Shown: positions 1-12,048 of the stretch, in pieces
How the letters are laid out: the number at the start of each line of letters is the position of its first letter
Position numbering within the stretch: position 1 is the first letter of the stretch
Assembly: GCA_025642075.2 (NCBI GenBank)
Contig: JAODUO010000055.1
Location: forward strand, 90,001 to 154,000
Direction: 5' to 3'
DNA: 64,000 bases
Origin: Ridgeia piscesae
Taxonomy: Eukaryota; Annelida; Polychaeta; Sabellida; Siboglinidae
Notes under the pieces: generated by a model
Databases searched by the model: none
What the model was told of the DNA's origin: nothing
What the model saw: only the letters and a program-made list of their open reading frames with translations
Position numbers and translations under genes: made by a program

Positions 1-330
1 TAATAATAATAATAATTTGTATTTAACATGTCCCACCTGGCTTATCTTTTATGCGGATGCATCTTCTACGTTTGTAGGTAATTTCTGTGGTATTTCGACT
101 CCTTTTTGCTTTCTTCATATAACTGCGTCTAAGAAACAATCCACGAGCCCGAAAGGTCTGACACCTCGCCGAGAGTCAATCAAGTCACGTGTTAACATGT
201 ATTGATGAACAGCCGAAAAGTGTTGAAATGTATAGTCTCGTTGTTGAAATCAACTAGAAAGGTCAGATGAATGGCGTCAAATGGTTGTCATATTTAACAA
301 AAGATATTACATGGGAAACAAGTAAGTTGT
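1..330. other. Non-coding, nothing recognised
   Basis: The stretch opens with a short (TAA)n run at positions 1-16. It is otherwise unique-looking sequence with no open frame above about 60 codons and no recognisable element. It leads directly into the 21-bp minisatellite. Confidence 0.5.
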
Positions 331-950
331 GGGTCTGTGGACGTATTAAGGAGGTCTGTGAAAATATTCAGGAGATCTGTGGACATATTCAGGAGGTCTG
401 TGGACAGATTCAGGAGGTCTGTGGACATATTAAGGAGGTCTGTGAACATATTCAGGAGGTCTGTGGACATATTCAGGAGGTCTGTGGACATATTAAGGTC
501 TGTGAACATATTCAGGAGATCTGTGGACATATTAAGGAGGTCTGTGGACATATTCAGGATGTCTGTGGACATATTAAGGAGGTTTGTGAACATATTCAGG
601 AGATCTGTGAACATGTTCAGGAGATCTGTGGACATATTCAGGAGGTCTGTGGACATATTAAGGAGGTCTGTGAACATATTCAGGAGATCTGTGAACATAT
701 TCAGGAGGTCCGTGAACATATTCAGGAGGTCTGTGGACATATTAAGGAGGTCTGTGGACATATTCAGGAGGTCTGTGGACATATTCAGGAGGTCTGTGGA
801 CATATTCAGGAGGTCTGTGGACATATTCGGGAGGTCTGTGAACATATTCAGGATGTATGTGGACATATTCAGGAGGTCTGTGGACTTATTCAGGGGGTCT
901 GTGAACATATTCAGAGGGTCTGTGGACATATTCAGGGGGTCTGTGAACAC
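331..950 (+). repeat. 21-bp minisatellite, about 29 units
   Basis: The unit is close to AGGAGGTCTGTGGACATATT plus C. Common variants are GTGAACATATT for GTGGACATATT and AGATC for AGGTC, and one unit near 497 lacks 3 bp. Because 21 is a multiple of three and the unit lacks stops, frames of more than 220 codons are open on both strands. They contain nothing but the repeated heptapeptide and show no sign of being genes. The last units, 890-950, are more diverged, as is usual at array edges. Confidence 0.95.
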
Positions 951-1021
951 CCCCTGTGTTGTGTTCACATGCCCCCGGCGAGTCTCGGTAGGAAGTGACA
1001 CCCACTGTGATATTTGGTAAC

Positions 1022-1257
1022 CGGACAGAATCCCCTCAGTTAAAATCCCCTCGGACAAAATCCCGTTAATTCATTTAAGGTTATGGTTAGGTGTTGGGGT
1101 CAGGGTTGGGTTACGGTTAGGTGTTGGGGTTAGGGTTATGGTTTTGTCTGAGGGGATTCTTCAAAGTTTTACACAATACGTTGTCCGAATTGAAATAAAG
1201 GGATTTTGTCCGGAGTGGACTTTGTCCGAGGGATTATATCCGGAGGGGATTTTGTCC
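1022..1257. mobile_element. Small foldback/MITE-like element with telomere-like centre
   Basis: The two ends are inverted copies. The left side (about 1022-1064) has GGACAGAATCCCCTC and then TCGGACAAAATCCC. The right side (about 1200-1257) read in reverse has GGACAAAATCCCCTCCGG and TCGGACAAAGTCC. Between them lies a G-rich tract, 1078-1142, made of GGTTAGG-type words resembling degenerate telomere repeat. No coding capacity is seen. Non-autonomous DNA transposon is the likeliest class, but no target-site duplication was established. Confidence 0.55.
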
Positions 1258-1680
1258 TGCATTCAAATCATTTTGACAAGATCAAAGAATCAGTGTCTCT
1301 GGGTTCTCACTGGCTGATCAACCTAAAAAGGAGAAACACCAGCATATTACAACATATTACAACAGTTGTTGTGATGCTGAAAACTTCATAAACTTCAAAA
1401 ACGTCACACGTTGTCCACTGATAATTAACCTATCTAATTACCCGCAATGCACTTCGCCAATGAACTGTGTATCCGGTGAGCCGGGTTCAATATGCAAGGA
1501 GAGATTGACGGGGTTGATGACGACCCGTTCTCCGGTCCACCATTTCAATGGCGGGATCACGTGACGACCACTGCCAGTTTTCTGCAGACGTTTCACGATT
1601 ATCGGCCGCTCTGCAAGAGTCGGGTTTATTTATAGTGTGTAATACTTCAGTTCTACGGTTATACTTCGCGAAATGCTAAT
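1258..1680. other. Non-coding, nothing recognised
   Basis: Unique-looking sequence of mixed base composition between the foldback element and the (GT)n microsatellite. No gene or repeat was identified. Confidence 0.4.
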
Positions 1681-1686
1681 CTTTCA

Positions 1687-2215
<529 letters not shown>

Positions 2216-2546
2216 ACAATAAACCAATCTAATTCTCAGGGGCCATGTTTACCCATTTTGTATCAATACTAAGTTTGATTACACTTATTACTGACAGCTA
2301 GTCCCATCAACCATGTAAGCTCTTAGCGATACAAAGGTAAATGTTATAATACAAAGTTGTATCCAAACCCTATACGGCTGTCAAACCTTCTCATATTACT
2401 TTCGTTGCTTAAACGAAGACAGTAACTACACTTGGACCATTAACTATTGGCTTCATCCACGGATCGTACCAGGTTCCTCATGGTGCCAAGCTGCCTTCAT
2501 GGGTCGTTTCCGGTCACAGAATCTAGAACAAACCGCGAGTAAACTC
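2216..2546. other. Non-coding, nothing recognised
   Basis: Unique-looking sequence between two repeat arrays. No open frame or motif of note. Confidence 0.4.
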
Positions 2547-3655
2547 TAGACTGATGTGGTGAGAAATTCTCTGCTCAAGAATACTACCTAATGTAGTAAA
2601 TGAGAGATGTTCCGTTCAAGAATACTACCTAATGTGGTAAATGAGAGATATTCCGTTCAAGAATACTACCTAATGTGGTAAATGAGAGATGTTCCGTTCA
2701 AGAATACTACCTAATGTGGTAAATGAGAAATATTCCGTTCAAGAATACTACCTAATGTGGTAAATGAAAATGTTCCGTTCAAGAATACTACCTAATGTGG
2801 TAAATGAAAAATGTTCCGTTCAAGAATACTACCTAATGTGGTAAATGAGAAATGTTCCGTTCAAGAATACTACCTAATGTGGTAAATGAGAAATGTTCCG
2901 TTCAAGAATACTACCTAATGTGGTAAATGAGAAATGTTCCGTTCAAGAATACTACCTAATGTGGTAAATGAGAAATGTTCCGTTCAAGAATACTACCTAA
3001 TGTGGTAAATGAGAAATGTTCCGTTCAAGAATATTACCTAATGTGGTAAATGTGAAATGTTCCGTTCAAGAATACTACCTAATGTGGTAAATGAAAAATG
3101 TTCCGTTTAAGAATACTACCTAATGTGGTAAATGAGAAATGTTCCGTTCAAGAATTCTGCCTAATGTGGTAAATGAGAAATGTTCCGTTCAAGAATACTA
3201 CCTAATGTGGTAAATGAGAAATGTTCCGTTCAAGAATACTACCTAATGTGGTAAATGAGAAATGTTCCGTTCAAGAATACTACCTAATGTGGTAAATGAG
3301 AAATGTTCCGTTCAAGAATACTACCTAATGTGGTAAATGAGAAATGTTCTGTTCAATAATACTACCTAATGTGGTAAATGAGAAATGTTCCGTTCTAGAA
3401 TACTACCTAATGTGGTGAATGAGAAATGTTCCGTTCAAGAATACTACCTAATGTGGTGAATGAGAAATGTTCCGTTCAAGAATACTACCTAATGTGGTGA
3501 ATGAGAAATGTTCCGTTCAAGAATACTAGCTAATGTGGTAAATGAAAAAGTTCCATTCAAGAATACTACCTAAAGTGGTAAATGAAAAATGTTCCGTTCA
3601 AGAATACTACCTAATGTGGTAAATGAGAAATGTTCCGTTCAAGAATACTACCTAA
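2547..3655 (+). repeat. 41-bp minisatellite, about 27 units
   Basis: The unit begins TTCCGTTCAAGAATACTACC and continues TAATGTGGTAAATGAGAAATG. Units are highly homogeneous. Variants include GTGGTGAATG in a cluster near 3415-3500 and ATGAAAATG or ATGAAAAATG forms near 2765-2815 and 3535-3590. The first units (2547-2640) carry GAGAGAT instead of GAGAAAT. Confidence 0.97.
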
Positions 3656-4198
3656 CGAGCAAGTGACAAACACGTAACACATAACCATGTTCTAAGTGGT
3701 ACAAGTCGATTGTGTGCTCAGAGCTTGCTTATAAAACACTCCAAGATGTAGTCGTATATGGAGTACACTTAGTATTATAATCAAATGATTTAAATGGAGT
3801 GTGCATCCTGTTTTTGTTGTACAATAATATTACACTATATAAATTCATTATGTTATGTCGTTCCGACAGCCAAAATGTGTTTCAATGAACCATTGTTGTT
3901 GGTGAAATGCTTCGTAAAGAATCAACCCGTTGGCATGAACGACAAAAGTCATACTGACTGCGTTGTGTTTACATTCATAACTTCGCTCCCGTTGGGTAAC
4001 GACCTTTCTCGGAAATATCCGCGCTTGCTATTCAGGAATTTGAGTGACAACGCGGTGATGACTACAAAACTTGAATGGTTAAATTCTAAAGTTGGTTCTG
4101 CTTCGTTAAAATATATCTGAGTTTTCAATACCTTACAACACCCGGTGGATGGAACTTATGCTATATAACATAACTGCACAGTAAAAAACAAATAGAGA

Positions 4199-4203
<5 letters not shown>
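3656..4203 (+). other. Non-coding; unrecognised 108-codon open frame
   Basis: An ATG-initiated open frame lies at 3794-4120 on the plus strand. It has mixed amino-acid composition rather than repeat composition, but I recognise no domain and see no splice or promoter context. It could be a degraded transposon fragment or chance. Confidence 0.2.

Positions 4204-4280
<77 letters not shown>
4204..4280. repeat. (TA)n microsatellite
   Basis: An essentially pure AT dinucleotide tract of about 38 units. Confidence 0.98.
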
Positions 4281-4282
<2 letters not shown>

Positions 4283-4506
4283 TTGCGCACTTCATGGTTG
4301 TTCCTGGAATTGAATTGTGGGACATCCTTTGCATTAACTAGTAACATTTCTAGAATGCTCCATAAAGTTAAAGTATGGGGAAGTCTAAATTATTCAGCAA
4401 TGGCTCTAATGTGTGCAGTGCGCAATGTGCAATGCGAAGTCCTTGTCATTAATTTTATATTACCTTTTGTTCTGAAATTAATAACAGATTCAGCCGAAAA
4501 GCCTAC

Positions 4507-4692
4507 ACACGCACGCACGCACGCACGCTCTCATGCATGTGTTAATTATTTATTTATCTGTCTGTCTGTCTGTCTGTCCTCCCTCCCTCCCTCTCCCTCC
4601 CCCTCCCCCTCCTCCCTCCCTCCCTCCCTCCCTCCCTCCCTCCCTCCCTCCCTCCCTCCCTCCCTCCCTCCCTCCCTCCCTCTCTCTCTCTT
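4507..4692 (+). repeat. Compound tetranucleotide microsatellite, pyrimidine-rich
   Basis: Successive tracts are (CACG)n at 4507-4528, (TCTG)n at 4557-4578, and (CCCT)n from about 4580 to 4680 with a CT-rich end. The CCCT part is an all-pyrimidine run of roughly 110 bases with mirror symmetry. Confidence 0.96.
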
Positions 4693-5974
4693 GTATAATT
4701 TATGTTTATAACAGTATGTTTATAACATTTATGCAGACTATTATAAATGAGATACAGATTATACAACATGTACAGACTGCTATACATTCACATACTCACC
4801 TGGATAGGAGTCATGACGAGACAAGTACACCTGTGACGTCATCGTCACGTCACTAATTACATTTTCGTAGATGTACTCTGGCATCACCTCGACTTCCGGT
4901 TGTCCGTAATTCTGTTCCCGACACGATACCGAAGACATTGGCAACATTGAGTACGGTTGAACATCGCTTAACTTTCACCTCGCTAGTACGCCCACCTCGC
5001 GATTAAGGTCACTCTACAATAGTTCCACTTCACTCCCAGATAGAGTAAAGTATAGGAAATTAGTCCTGCTAATGCAGTCATCTTGTTATTCCTGCAACCT
5101 TTTCCCAAAGGTGACGCAATAGTAAGGTTCCGCTGTACTTCGATGTAAACGTCCTAAATTGTGACGAAGTGTATCGCTCAATCACACGTGCATAGTCCTC
5201 GGAGCAACAGTTCGACATAAAAAGGGTCGTTTTGAATTCGGAACTGAAGCATACAAAGCGGGTGTTGCACCAGTTACACCACATGGTCTGTCAGCACTCC
5301 CGACATGGTCTGTCAGCACTACGCATATGGTCTGTCAGCACTCCCCACATGTGTAGTGAACGAAATAGCAAAACATTCAGACATATGCTAAAATTACGTT
5401 TTTGTTCAAAATTTTAATTCGTTCTAATCTAAAAATAGCGTCCTGAGAAAATCAAAATATGCGAACTACCTTGCCTGGTAGATATCCAATAGGATTTCAG
5501 GCCCACATATCAAAAATAGCACATATATGGATCCATAAATGTAACTACAAGTTCATGAACAGATGGTTCCAGATAACAGTAATTACACATATTTAGATAT
5601 AATTACAGGAATGGCGAGAACTCCACAAAGATGGTGGATGTTTGACTAATGATTTACCAGTAGACATTCGAAATCGCGAAACATTTTAAAGCGTAAAGCC
5701 AGAAGCTTTATAATTGGTATTTATGAAAACTACTTTATAATTACATATTGTAAGCAATTCGCTAATGACACTTTATTAGGTAAATTTACTCGGCTACCAG
5801 CTCGAAAAGTGTTACATTTCTTTGGTAACAACCTCGTCTGTTTTGCTTTACCTTTGAATAAGATCTATCACAACTATTGTGGATGGGGAAATAACGTTAC
5901 TTACTTCCTTACTTACATAGGTAGGCAAACAAATAAACACAGAGCGATAATGCTTTGTAATTGAGATGCTGCAA
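4693..5974. other. Non-coding; short 25-bp triplicate inside
   Basis: Mostly unique-looking sequence without a convincing gene. At 5282-5353 there are three copies of a roughly 25-bp unit containing TGGTCTGTCAGCACT. The rest is AT-rich and featureless. Confidence 0.45.
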
Positions 5975-6390
5975 TGTACTAGGGACATTACGTACCACAT
6001 ACCCGCAGTACTAGGACCATTATGTACGACAGACCCGCAGTACTAGGACCATTAAGTACAACAGACCCACAGTACTAGGACCATTACGTATGACAGACCC
6101 GCAATACTAGGACCATTACATACGACAGACCCGCAGTACTAGGATCATTATATACGACAAACCCACAGTACTAGGACCATTACGTACGACAGACCCACAG
6201 TACTAGAACCATTACATACGACAGACCCGCAGTACTAGGACCATTGCGTACGACAGACCCGCAGTACTAGGACCATTACATACGACAGACCCACAGTACT
6301 AGGACCATTATATACGACAGACCCACAGTGCTAAGACCATTACATACGACAGACTCACAGTGTTAGGACCATTACGTACGACAAACCCGG
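5975..6390 (+). repeat. 32-bp minisatellite, about 13 units
   Basis: The unit is close to CAGACCCGCAGTACTAGGAC followed by CATTACGTACGA. Units differ by scattered single-base changes such as CCCACAG/CCCGCAG and TATATACGA/TACGTACGA, indicating an older array than its neighbours. Confidence 0.95.
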
Positions 6391-6729
6391 CACACGGCAT
6401 GTGGATCAAGTATGGGCAGACCATGGTCCTCAAGATCTTCTTAACTTTGTACATGCGCAAATCAGATTAGAGACTGAACATTACTTGCCAACCGTATCTC
6501 AAAACTCAGTCATAGAGAGTAAGTGGGTTGTCAAACGTGTTTTATTTGTAAACAGCCCACATGTTATCAATGAGCAGGCTTAAAACAATAATTGTAACTT
6601 TTAGGTAAAATAATCATGCAATATATCAATAAATACAAAAATTAAATACAATACTAAATGGACTCGGAAAATGAGGCCTACTACACCTGTTATACAGCCA
6701 CGACCAGCAGAGACACACCTTGGCATACC

Positions 6730-6801
<72 letters not shown>

Positions 6802-7051
6802 CATCAGTCCATATAAGTGCCATGACCTTTACATATGCAGCACTCGTACTCGAAAGTGGTCTTCAGTGTCTCCAAGTCGCTGTTCTTGATCTTGACCAGT
6901 GAGTGACCCCGTGTCGTCTCAACTGTGGGAGGTATGTCGTCGTGCACTGCCTACAGCAATTGAGGCGGCTCTGACATAACACTTTTAACAACACCCCACC
7001 ACCACAGCACAGCAACACGCACACACACACCCCACCACACCCCCACACCCC

Positions 7052-7092
<41 letters not shown>

Positions 7093-7139
7093 GACAGCCA
7101 ATATGGAACGTTGGCCACTACTACACTAAATTAATTAAA
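6391..7139. other. Non-coding with (TA)n and (CA)n microsatellites
   Basis: No gene is seen. A (TA)n tract lies at 6731-6798 and a C/A-rich tract ending in (CA)n at about 7017-7090. A five-base word at 7140-7144 just to the right is the target duplication of the gypsy element. Confidence 0.6.
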
Positions 7140-7144
7140 CATTA

Positions 7145-7275
7145 TGTTATGTCTTATAACAAAAACTAATATAATACAGAGACAACTCACATTGTGCCAA
7201 AACCAGTTTAATCACTCGACAACCGTCCCATGAAGTCCATTTAAAATACCGGCAAGTGCCGCACGGTACCTAACA
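7145..7275 (-). repeat. 3' LTR of the gypsy element, 131 bp, with internal deletion
   Basis: It matches the 5' LTR across its length except for a 44-bp deletion after CTCGACAACCG and one T/C difference (CACATTGTGCC versus CACATCGTGCC). The polypurine tract lies directly beside it. Confidence 0.95.
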
Positions 7276-7294
7276 CTTCCCCCCTTTTTTCTTT
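7276..7294 (-). other. Polypurine tract
   Basis: The minus strand reads AAAGAAAAAAGGGGGGAAG directly against the 3' LTR. This is the expected position and composition for the primer of plus-strand DNA synthesis. Confidence 0.85.
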
Positions 7295-7308
7295 GTGTCC
7301 GAGTGTCT

Positions 7309-10300
7309 CTAGTACACATAGTCCTTTAGCGTAACGGGAACTCGGGGCACCCGGCCCGAACGAGTTGTCTTTACCCCGGAAGTTACAACACTATCATCCG
7401 CTACTGGTGACAAGTCTCGCCCGTGCTCTTCCGTCAGTTCAGCTGGTTCACTTGTCACGGGTGGAACCGCGGCCTCGCTCGGCTCGGACGACGGCCCTGC
7501 CGTTTCGCTCGGTGCTTGCGTTGACGAGTAGTCATAGTTCCTGTACTCTACACCCTACGATCGTCGCATCTGATCCACGTGGCGTCTCCACGTAACCCCG
7601 TCTACGAGAACCTTGTACAGTACTGGACCAATTCGCTCCAACACTTCTCCTTTTAGCCATTTCGGTTCTCTGTGATAGTGTCGAACCATGACCTTCTCTC
7701 CATTCTGAAAAGAAACCAGAGTTCCTTTCTCATTTTTCAGAAGTCTCCCATCAACTACTCGTTTGATGTTCGGCTTCAGAAGATCCAACCTCGACTTCAG
7801 ATTTCTACCAAACAACAGTTGAGCTGGACTGTGTCCTGTTGTAGCATGTGGTGCTGTGCGATACGCAAACAGAAATCTGTCGAACTTGTGTTGGATAGAT
7901 CGATCCGATCTGTCAGCTTTGACAGCGTTCTTGAAACTTTGAACCATGCGTTCCGCTAAGCCGTTGGTGAATGGATGATACGGAGCGCCAGTCACGTGTC
8001 GGATACTATTCATTTCTGTGAAATGTTTGAATTCTCCAGACACGAACTGAGGTCCATTGTCTGACACAACTTGCTCTGGCAGACCCATTCTTGCAAATAA
8101 GGATCGCAGAGTAGCTACACTTTCTGCTGCAGTTGTGTTCCGCATCTCAAAAATGTCAGGCCATTTGGTGTGTGCGTCCACTACGACCAAGACATTTTTT
8201 CCTTGAAATGGTCCTGCAAAATCGATATGCAGTCGTTGCCATGGGTACGCTGGGTATTCCCATCTGTGCAGCGGAGCTTGTTTCGGGTTGTTTGCGACAC
8301 CTTGACATCCTTCACATCTCTTTGTCACGTCTTCGATGGGCCACCAGACATACCCTCTTGCAAGTCCCTTCATTTTTACCGTCCCCATGTGTCCCTCATG
8401 CAGTGTCTCCGTCACTCTGCCTCGCAGTTTTGTGGGAACAATCACTCTGTTACCCCACATCAGAATACCGTGATGCATTGTCAGTTCGTCCTTGCGATTG
8501 AGGTAAGGTGCGAAGTTCGGTTGCGATACGACACCTTCCCAACCTGACTCCACCAGTCGTACCACACGAGAAAGCAGTGCGTCTCTGTGTGTTTCTCTTC
8601 TGAGCTCTCTTTCCGTGACTGGTAACGTCTCAACAACGGTCATGTGAAACATTTCGACCTCATCAGGCTTGTCTTCTGGCACCTGACGAAGCGGTAGACG
8701 AGACAATCCATCACAGTTTGCATGCTGTTTGGAACCTCGATACTCAATTTGATACGCAAAGGCACCAAGGAAGAGACACCAGCGTTGCAATCGTGCTGCT
8801 GTTGTGACTGGTACTGCCTTTCCAGGGTCCATGATATACTTCAGGGGTTTGTGATCTGTGATCAGTATGAACCGACGACCCTCCAACTACGGCTGAAACT
8901 TTCTGACACCCCAGTAGAGTCCGAGAGCTTCCTTCTCGATTTGAGCAAACTTCTTTTCCGTTTGTGTTAGTGAGCGCGATGCATACGCTACCGGTCGTTC
9001 ACTTCCGTCCGGCATCCGATGTGATAAGACGGCGCCCAGGCCATACGACGAACTGTCGCATGCCACAACCACGGGCAAGTCCGGGTTGAAGTGAGTAAGG
9101 ACTCGATCCTGAAACAGCATTTCTCTCACGGTTCTGAACGCACACTCCTGCTCTTTGCCCCAGATCCAGCGTTCGTCTTTCTGCAAAAGTCTATGCAGTG
9201 GTGCAAGATGTGTAGCCAGGTCTGGTAAGAAACGTGCATAGTACTGCACCATTCCCAAGAACGATCTCAACTGTCCAACGTTCTGAGGACTAGGCAAGCC
9301 TGCCATAGCTTGCACTTTCTTTGGTGACTGGTGTAGTCCCTCGGCAGTGATGATATGGCCCAAGTACTCAACTGAGTTCTGCAGAAATTTGCATTTCTCT
9401 CTGTTGGCCTTTAGTCCATGTTCCTCTAGTCGTCCCAGTACCTTGTCAAGGGCTTTCAGATGTTCTTCTCGAGTTCTGCCTGTGACAATGATGTTGTCAA
9501 GATAGCACTGGACACCCGGAATACCTTGTAGGACTTGGTACATTGCTCTTTGCCATACCGCTGGTGCTGATGCCACTCCATACGGTAATCGTTGATACTG
9601 GTACAGTCCGCGATGTGTGTTAACAGTCAGGTAAGTCTTCGATTCTTCCTCAACCTCCATCTGAAGGTACGCCTGTCATAGATCAATTACGCTGAACTGT
9701 TGACCACCACTCAGATTTGCGTAGATCTCTTCAATTTGTGGCAGGGGGTACTCATCCACGTCGAGCTGTGGATTTATTGTCACTTTGAAATCGCCGCAAA
9801 TTCGAACTTCACCGTCCTTCTTGATTGGTGTGACTATAGGTGCTGCCCACTCGCTGTGAGTCACACGCTTCACGATCCCTTCTGCTTCCAATTGGTCCAA
9901 CCCTCGCTCAACAGCTGGCTTTCGTGCAAATGCGACAGGTCTGGCTTTCCAGAATCGTGGTTTCGGCTCTTCTTTCAGTTGGATCCGTGCTTTGATGTTC
10001 AATAACCGTCCGAGTTCGTCAGAGAACACCGCTGCATGTCTGTCGAGCACATCTCGGAAACCAGACTGCGTCTCTAGATGCATTACAGGCCAGTTCAAAC
10101 GGATGGAGTGCAATCACTCCCGACCAAGCAGTGTAGGTCCAATTCCTTTCATCACATACAACTGAAGATACTTGCTTTGTTCTCCATAACGAACTTTAAC
10201 TGACAACACGCCCAACGGTTTCACAGTTTCTCCCGTATATGTGTGTAGCTGTAGAGTGGTGTTTTCTAACGGTACATGCCGCAGCTGTTCATGATATTTC

Positions 10301-10626
10301 TCCTCCCCGATGACAGAGACAGCTGAGCCCGTATCTAACTCCATCACAAGTTCTCTGTTTTCAACTTCCATCGTCACGGAAATTGGCTTCCGGTCATTTC
10401 CTTTGGCCACTCGGTACAGTCCTGTCCAGTCATGTCGCTCGGCGTCTTCGTTGCCTTGTATGACGTGCAATGACCTTTGCGGGTGGCTGTTTGTTAGCCT
10501 TCTGTCGGCATGCCTTTCGAATATGACCGACTTTACCACACTGGTAACATTTCTCCTTGATAAATGGACATACTTTTGGATTGTGTTGTCCGTTGCACCT
10601 GTAACACTTTGACACGGTGTCTGCAT
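7309..10626 (-). pseudogene. pol: gypsy pol: protease, reverse transcriptase, RNase H, integrase, with four in-frame stops
   Basis: A single minus-strand frame runs from about 10626 to a stop at 7309-7311. Domains in order are: aspartic protease (LDTGSAVSVIG, near 10320); reverse transcriptase with the GDFKVTIN and LPQIEEI region near 9770 and the modified active site QCYLDNIIV near 9510; RNase H (VVACDSSSYGLGAVL near 9060, then ITDHKPL near 8860); integrase with CEGCQ zinc-binding cysteines near 8310, a DFAGP aspartate near 8215 and the DNGPQF aspartate near 8060. A basic and acidic tail ends near 7312. The frame is interrupted by TGA at 10114, TGA at 9676, TAG at 8887 and TAG at 7555. It is otherwise free of frameshifts, so the damage is point mutation. 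The last stop leaves an in-frame tail of about 80 codons. Confidence 0.94.
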
Positions 10627-11297
10627 GCTGAGACTGTCGCTGGTTAGTGTTTCTTGGCATCGCTTTACTGTTCTGTTGTCTAGGCTGTCTACTGCAGCTG
10701 TCTAATTTGTGCACTCGTCTTCTTACCAGTCTCTCCTTGAAAGACCTGGACGTCACGGTTGGCTTGTTCTATTGCCAGACATCGTCTCACGGCAATTTCG
10801 AATGTTAAATCATTGAGTTTCTCTCTCAACAGATCTCTGAGCATCTTGTCATCTCGTATGCCAGATACCAAACGGTCTCGCAAACGTTCGGCTCGCGTTA
10901 CGTCATTGAATTTGCATTCACTTGCCAAATGCTTCAGCGTTGCGACGTAATCGCAGACAGATTCACTAACCTGTCTCGATCGATTGTCAAACTCGTATCG
11001 AGCAACCAATGCTGATTTCTCTGGCTTTGTGTGTTTTTGCAACCGGTCCACTATCACCGAATACGTTACCTCGGAGTCTTTCGGTGTGGCTGGTACCAAC
11101 AAGTCTTTGAGCAGCTGATATGTCTCCGTGGACACATTCGACAATAAAATTGCCTGTTTGGTTTGATCGTCAGTTACTCCGTTCGCAAGGAAGTAAAGGT
11201 CCAACTGTTCCGTATAAGCTTCCCAGTCGGCACCTTGGTTATACTTCATTACATTGCCGAAGCTGAACGACGTTCTGCCCTCTTCGCCCATTTTCAA
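10430..11297 (-). pseudogene. gag: gypsy gag: capsid-like region and two zinc knuckles, frameshifted
   Basis: A minus-strand frame from 11297 to 10689 gives about 200 residues with the character of a retrotransposon capsid: W-A-Y at the start, a central AERLRDRLVSGI-like segment and a KLNDLTFE helix. The nucleocapsid follows in a different frame, 10756-10430, with two CCHC-like knuckles, CYRCNGQHNPKVC and CYQCGKVGHIRKAC. In related elements both parts lie in one frame, so the break between about 10690 and 10756 is most simply a frameshift mutation. Gag would form the particle and package element RNA in the cytoplasm. Confidence 0.88.
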
Positions 11298-11405
11298 CTT
11301 ATCTTTCGAAGCAGAAAACCACGCCGCATCAAAGTCACTTTGTTTTCCAACATTCGTTGTCTAGCCGCACTCACAGTAGTCTTGCATGATCCGTGACCAA
11401 CCAGG

Positions 11406-11423
11406 ATCCCATCCTCGTCGCCA
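11406..11423 (-). other. Putative tRNA primer-binding site
   Basis: Three bases downstream of the 5' LTR, the minus strand reads TGGCGACGAGGATGGGA. It begins with the TGG that pairs with the CCA end of a tRNA primer. I cannot assign the tRNA without a tRNA set from this genome. Confidence 0.7.
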
Positions 11424-11426
11424 ATT

Positions 11427-11601
11427 TGTTATGTCTTATAACAAAAACTAATATAATACAGAGACAACTCACATCGTGCCAAAACCAGTTTAATCACTCG
11501 ACAACCGACTTTCGTAACTGTCGTATAATACAGCCGCTGTGATTGGTCAAGTCCCATGAAGTCCATTTAAAATACCGGCAAGTGCCGCACGGTACCTAAC
11601 A
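11427..11601 (-). repeat. 5' LTR of the gypsy element, 175 bp
   Basis: It is upstream of gag on the minus strand and ends in TGTTA/TAACA. It contains a 44-bp internal segment that the other LTR lacks, and is therefore the fuller copy. Confidence 0.95.
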
Positions 11602-11606
11602 CATTA

Positions 11607-12048
11607 CACGACACAATCATTTATTTAGTTGCCAATAAAACTTGTGTTATTATTATACATTATCATAAAATATTAATAAAATAAAAATTTCAAGTGCCTA
11701 ATAAATAGGTTGATGAACTAACATTAACAATTGATGGTGTAGATTTTGAGAGAGTTAACCAGTTTAATATCATTTAGTGTTATTTGACTGCCATTAATAT
11801 TATATAGCGTGACCATCTGGTATACACCCTATTTCATTTTATTTTATTCGAACATACAGTTCTATGACATTATACTACAACATATACATGTGTACACATA
11901 CTTGTTATGTATTTCGCATTGCTCATATAAAATAGACTAAATTAAACACATTAATTCTAGGACCAGTGTATATCTAGCAAACCAGATAAATGGTTCGTAT
12001 GAGATGGTTCACACAATGTAAACAATTGTATGTTGGCTCCAATTTCAG
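11607..12048. other. Non-coding, AT-rich; possible intron upstream of the SAM-like exon
   Basis: No open frame or repeat is recognised. If the exon starting at 12049 is real, this is the downstream part of its intron, into whose upstream part the gypsy element inserted. Confidence 0.4.

Larger units (their letters stand above)
7145..11601 (-). mobile_element. Ty3/gypsy LTR retrotransposon, structurally complete, coding region disabled
   Basis: Both LTRs start and end with the short inverted repeat TGTTA/TAACA. The five bases CATTA occur immediately outside both ends (7140-7144 and 11602-11606), a 5-bp target-site duplication typical of Ty3/gypsy. On the minus strand the order is LTR, primer-binding site, gag, zinc knuckles, protease, reverse transcriptase, RNase H, integrase, polypurine tract, LTR. 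That order is diagnostic of gypsy rather than copia. No envelope-like frame is present. Gag has a frameshift, and pol has four in-frame stops (10114-10116, 9676-9678, 8887-8889, 7555-7557), so the copy cannot make its proteins. The LTRs differ by one 44-bp deletion and one substitution in the shared part, implying a fairly recent insertion. Confidence 0.96.

Noticed and set aside
267..1058. Open frames of 227-254 codons on both strands
   Set aside because: Translation of a 21-bp minisatellite; both strands open simultaneously with heptapeptide periodicity.
1078..1142. Chromosome end or telomere
   Set aside because: Only about 65 bases of degenerate GGTTAGG-like words inside a foldback element; not a terminal array.
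2547..3655. CRISPR array
   Set aside because: Units are contiguous with no unique spacers, and the genome is clearly eukaryotic. The same applies to all other arrays here.
7365..11396. Plus-strand frames antisense to the gypsy element
   Set aside because: Shadows of the minus-strand gag and pol, with no domain content of their own.
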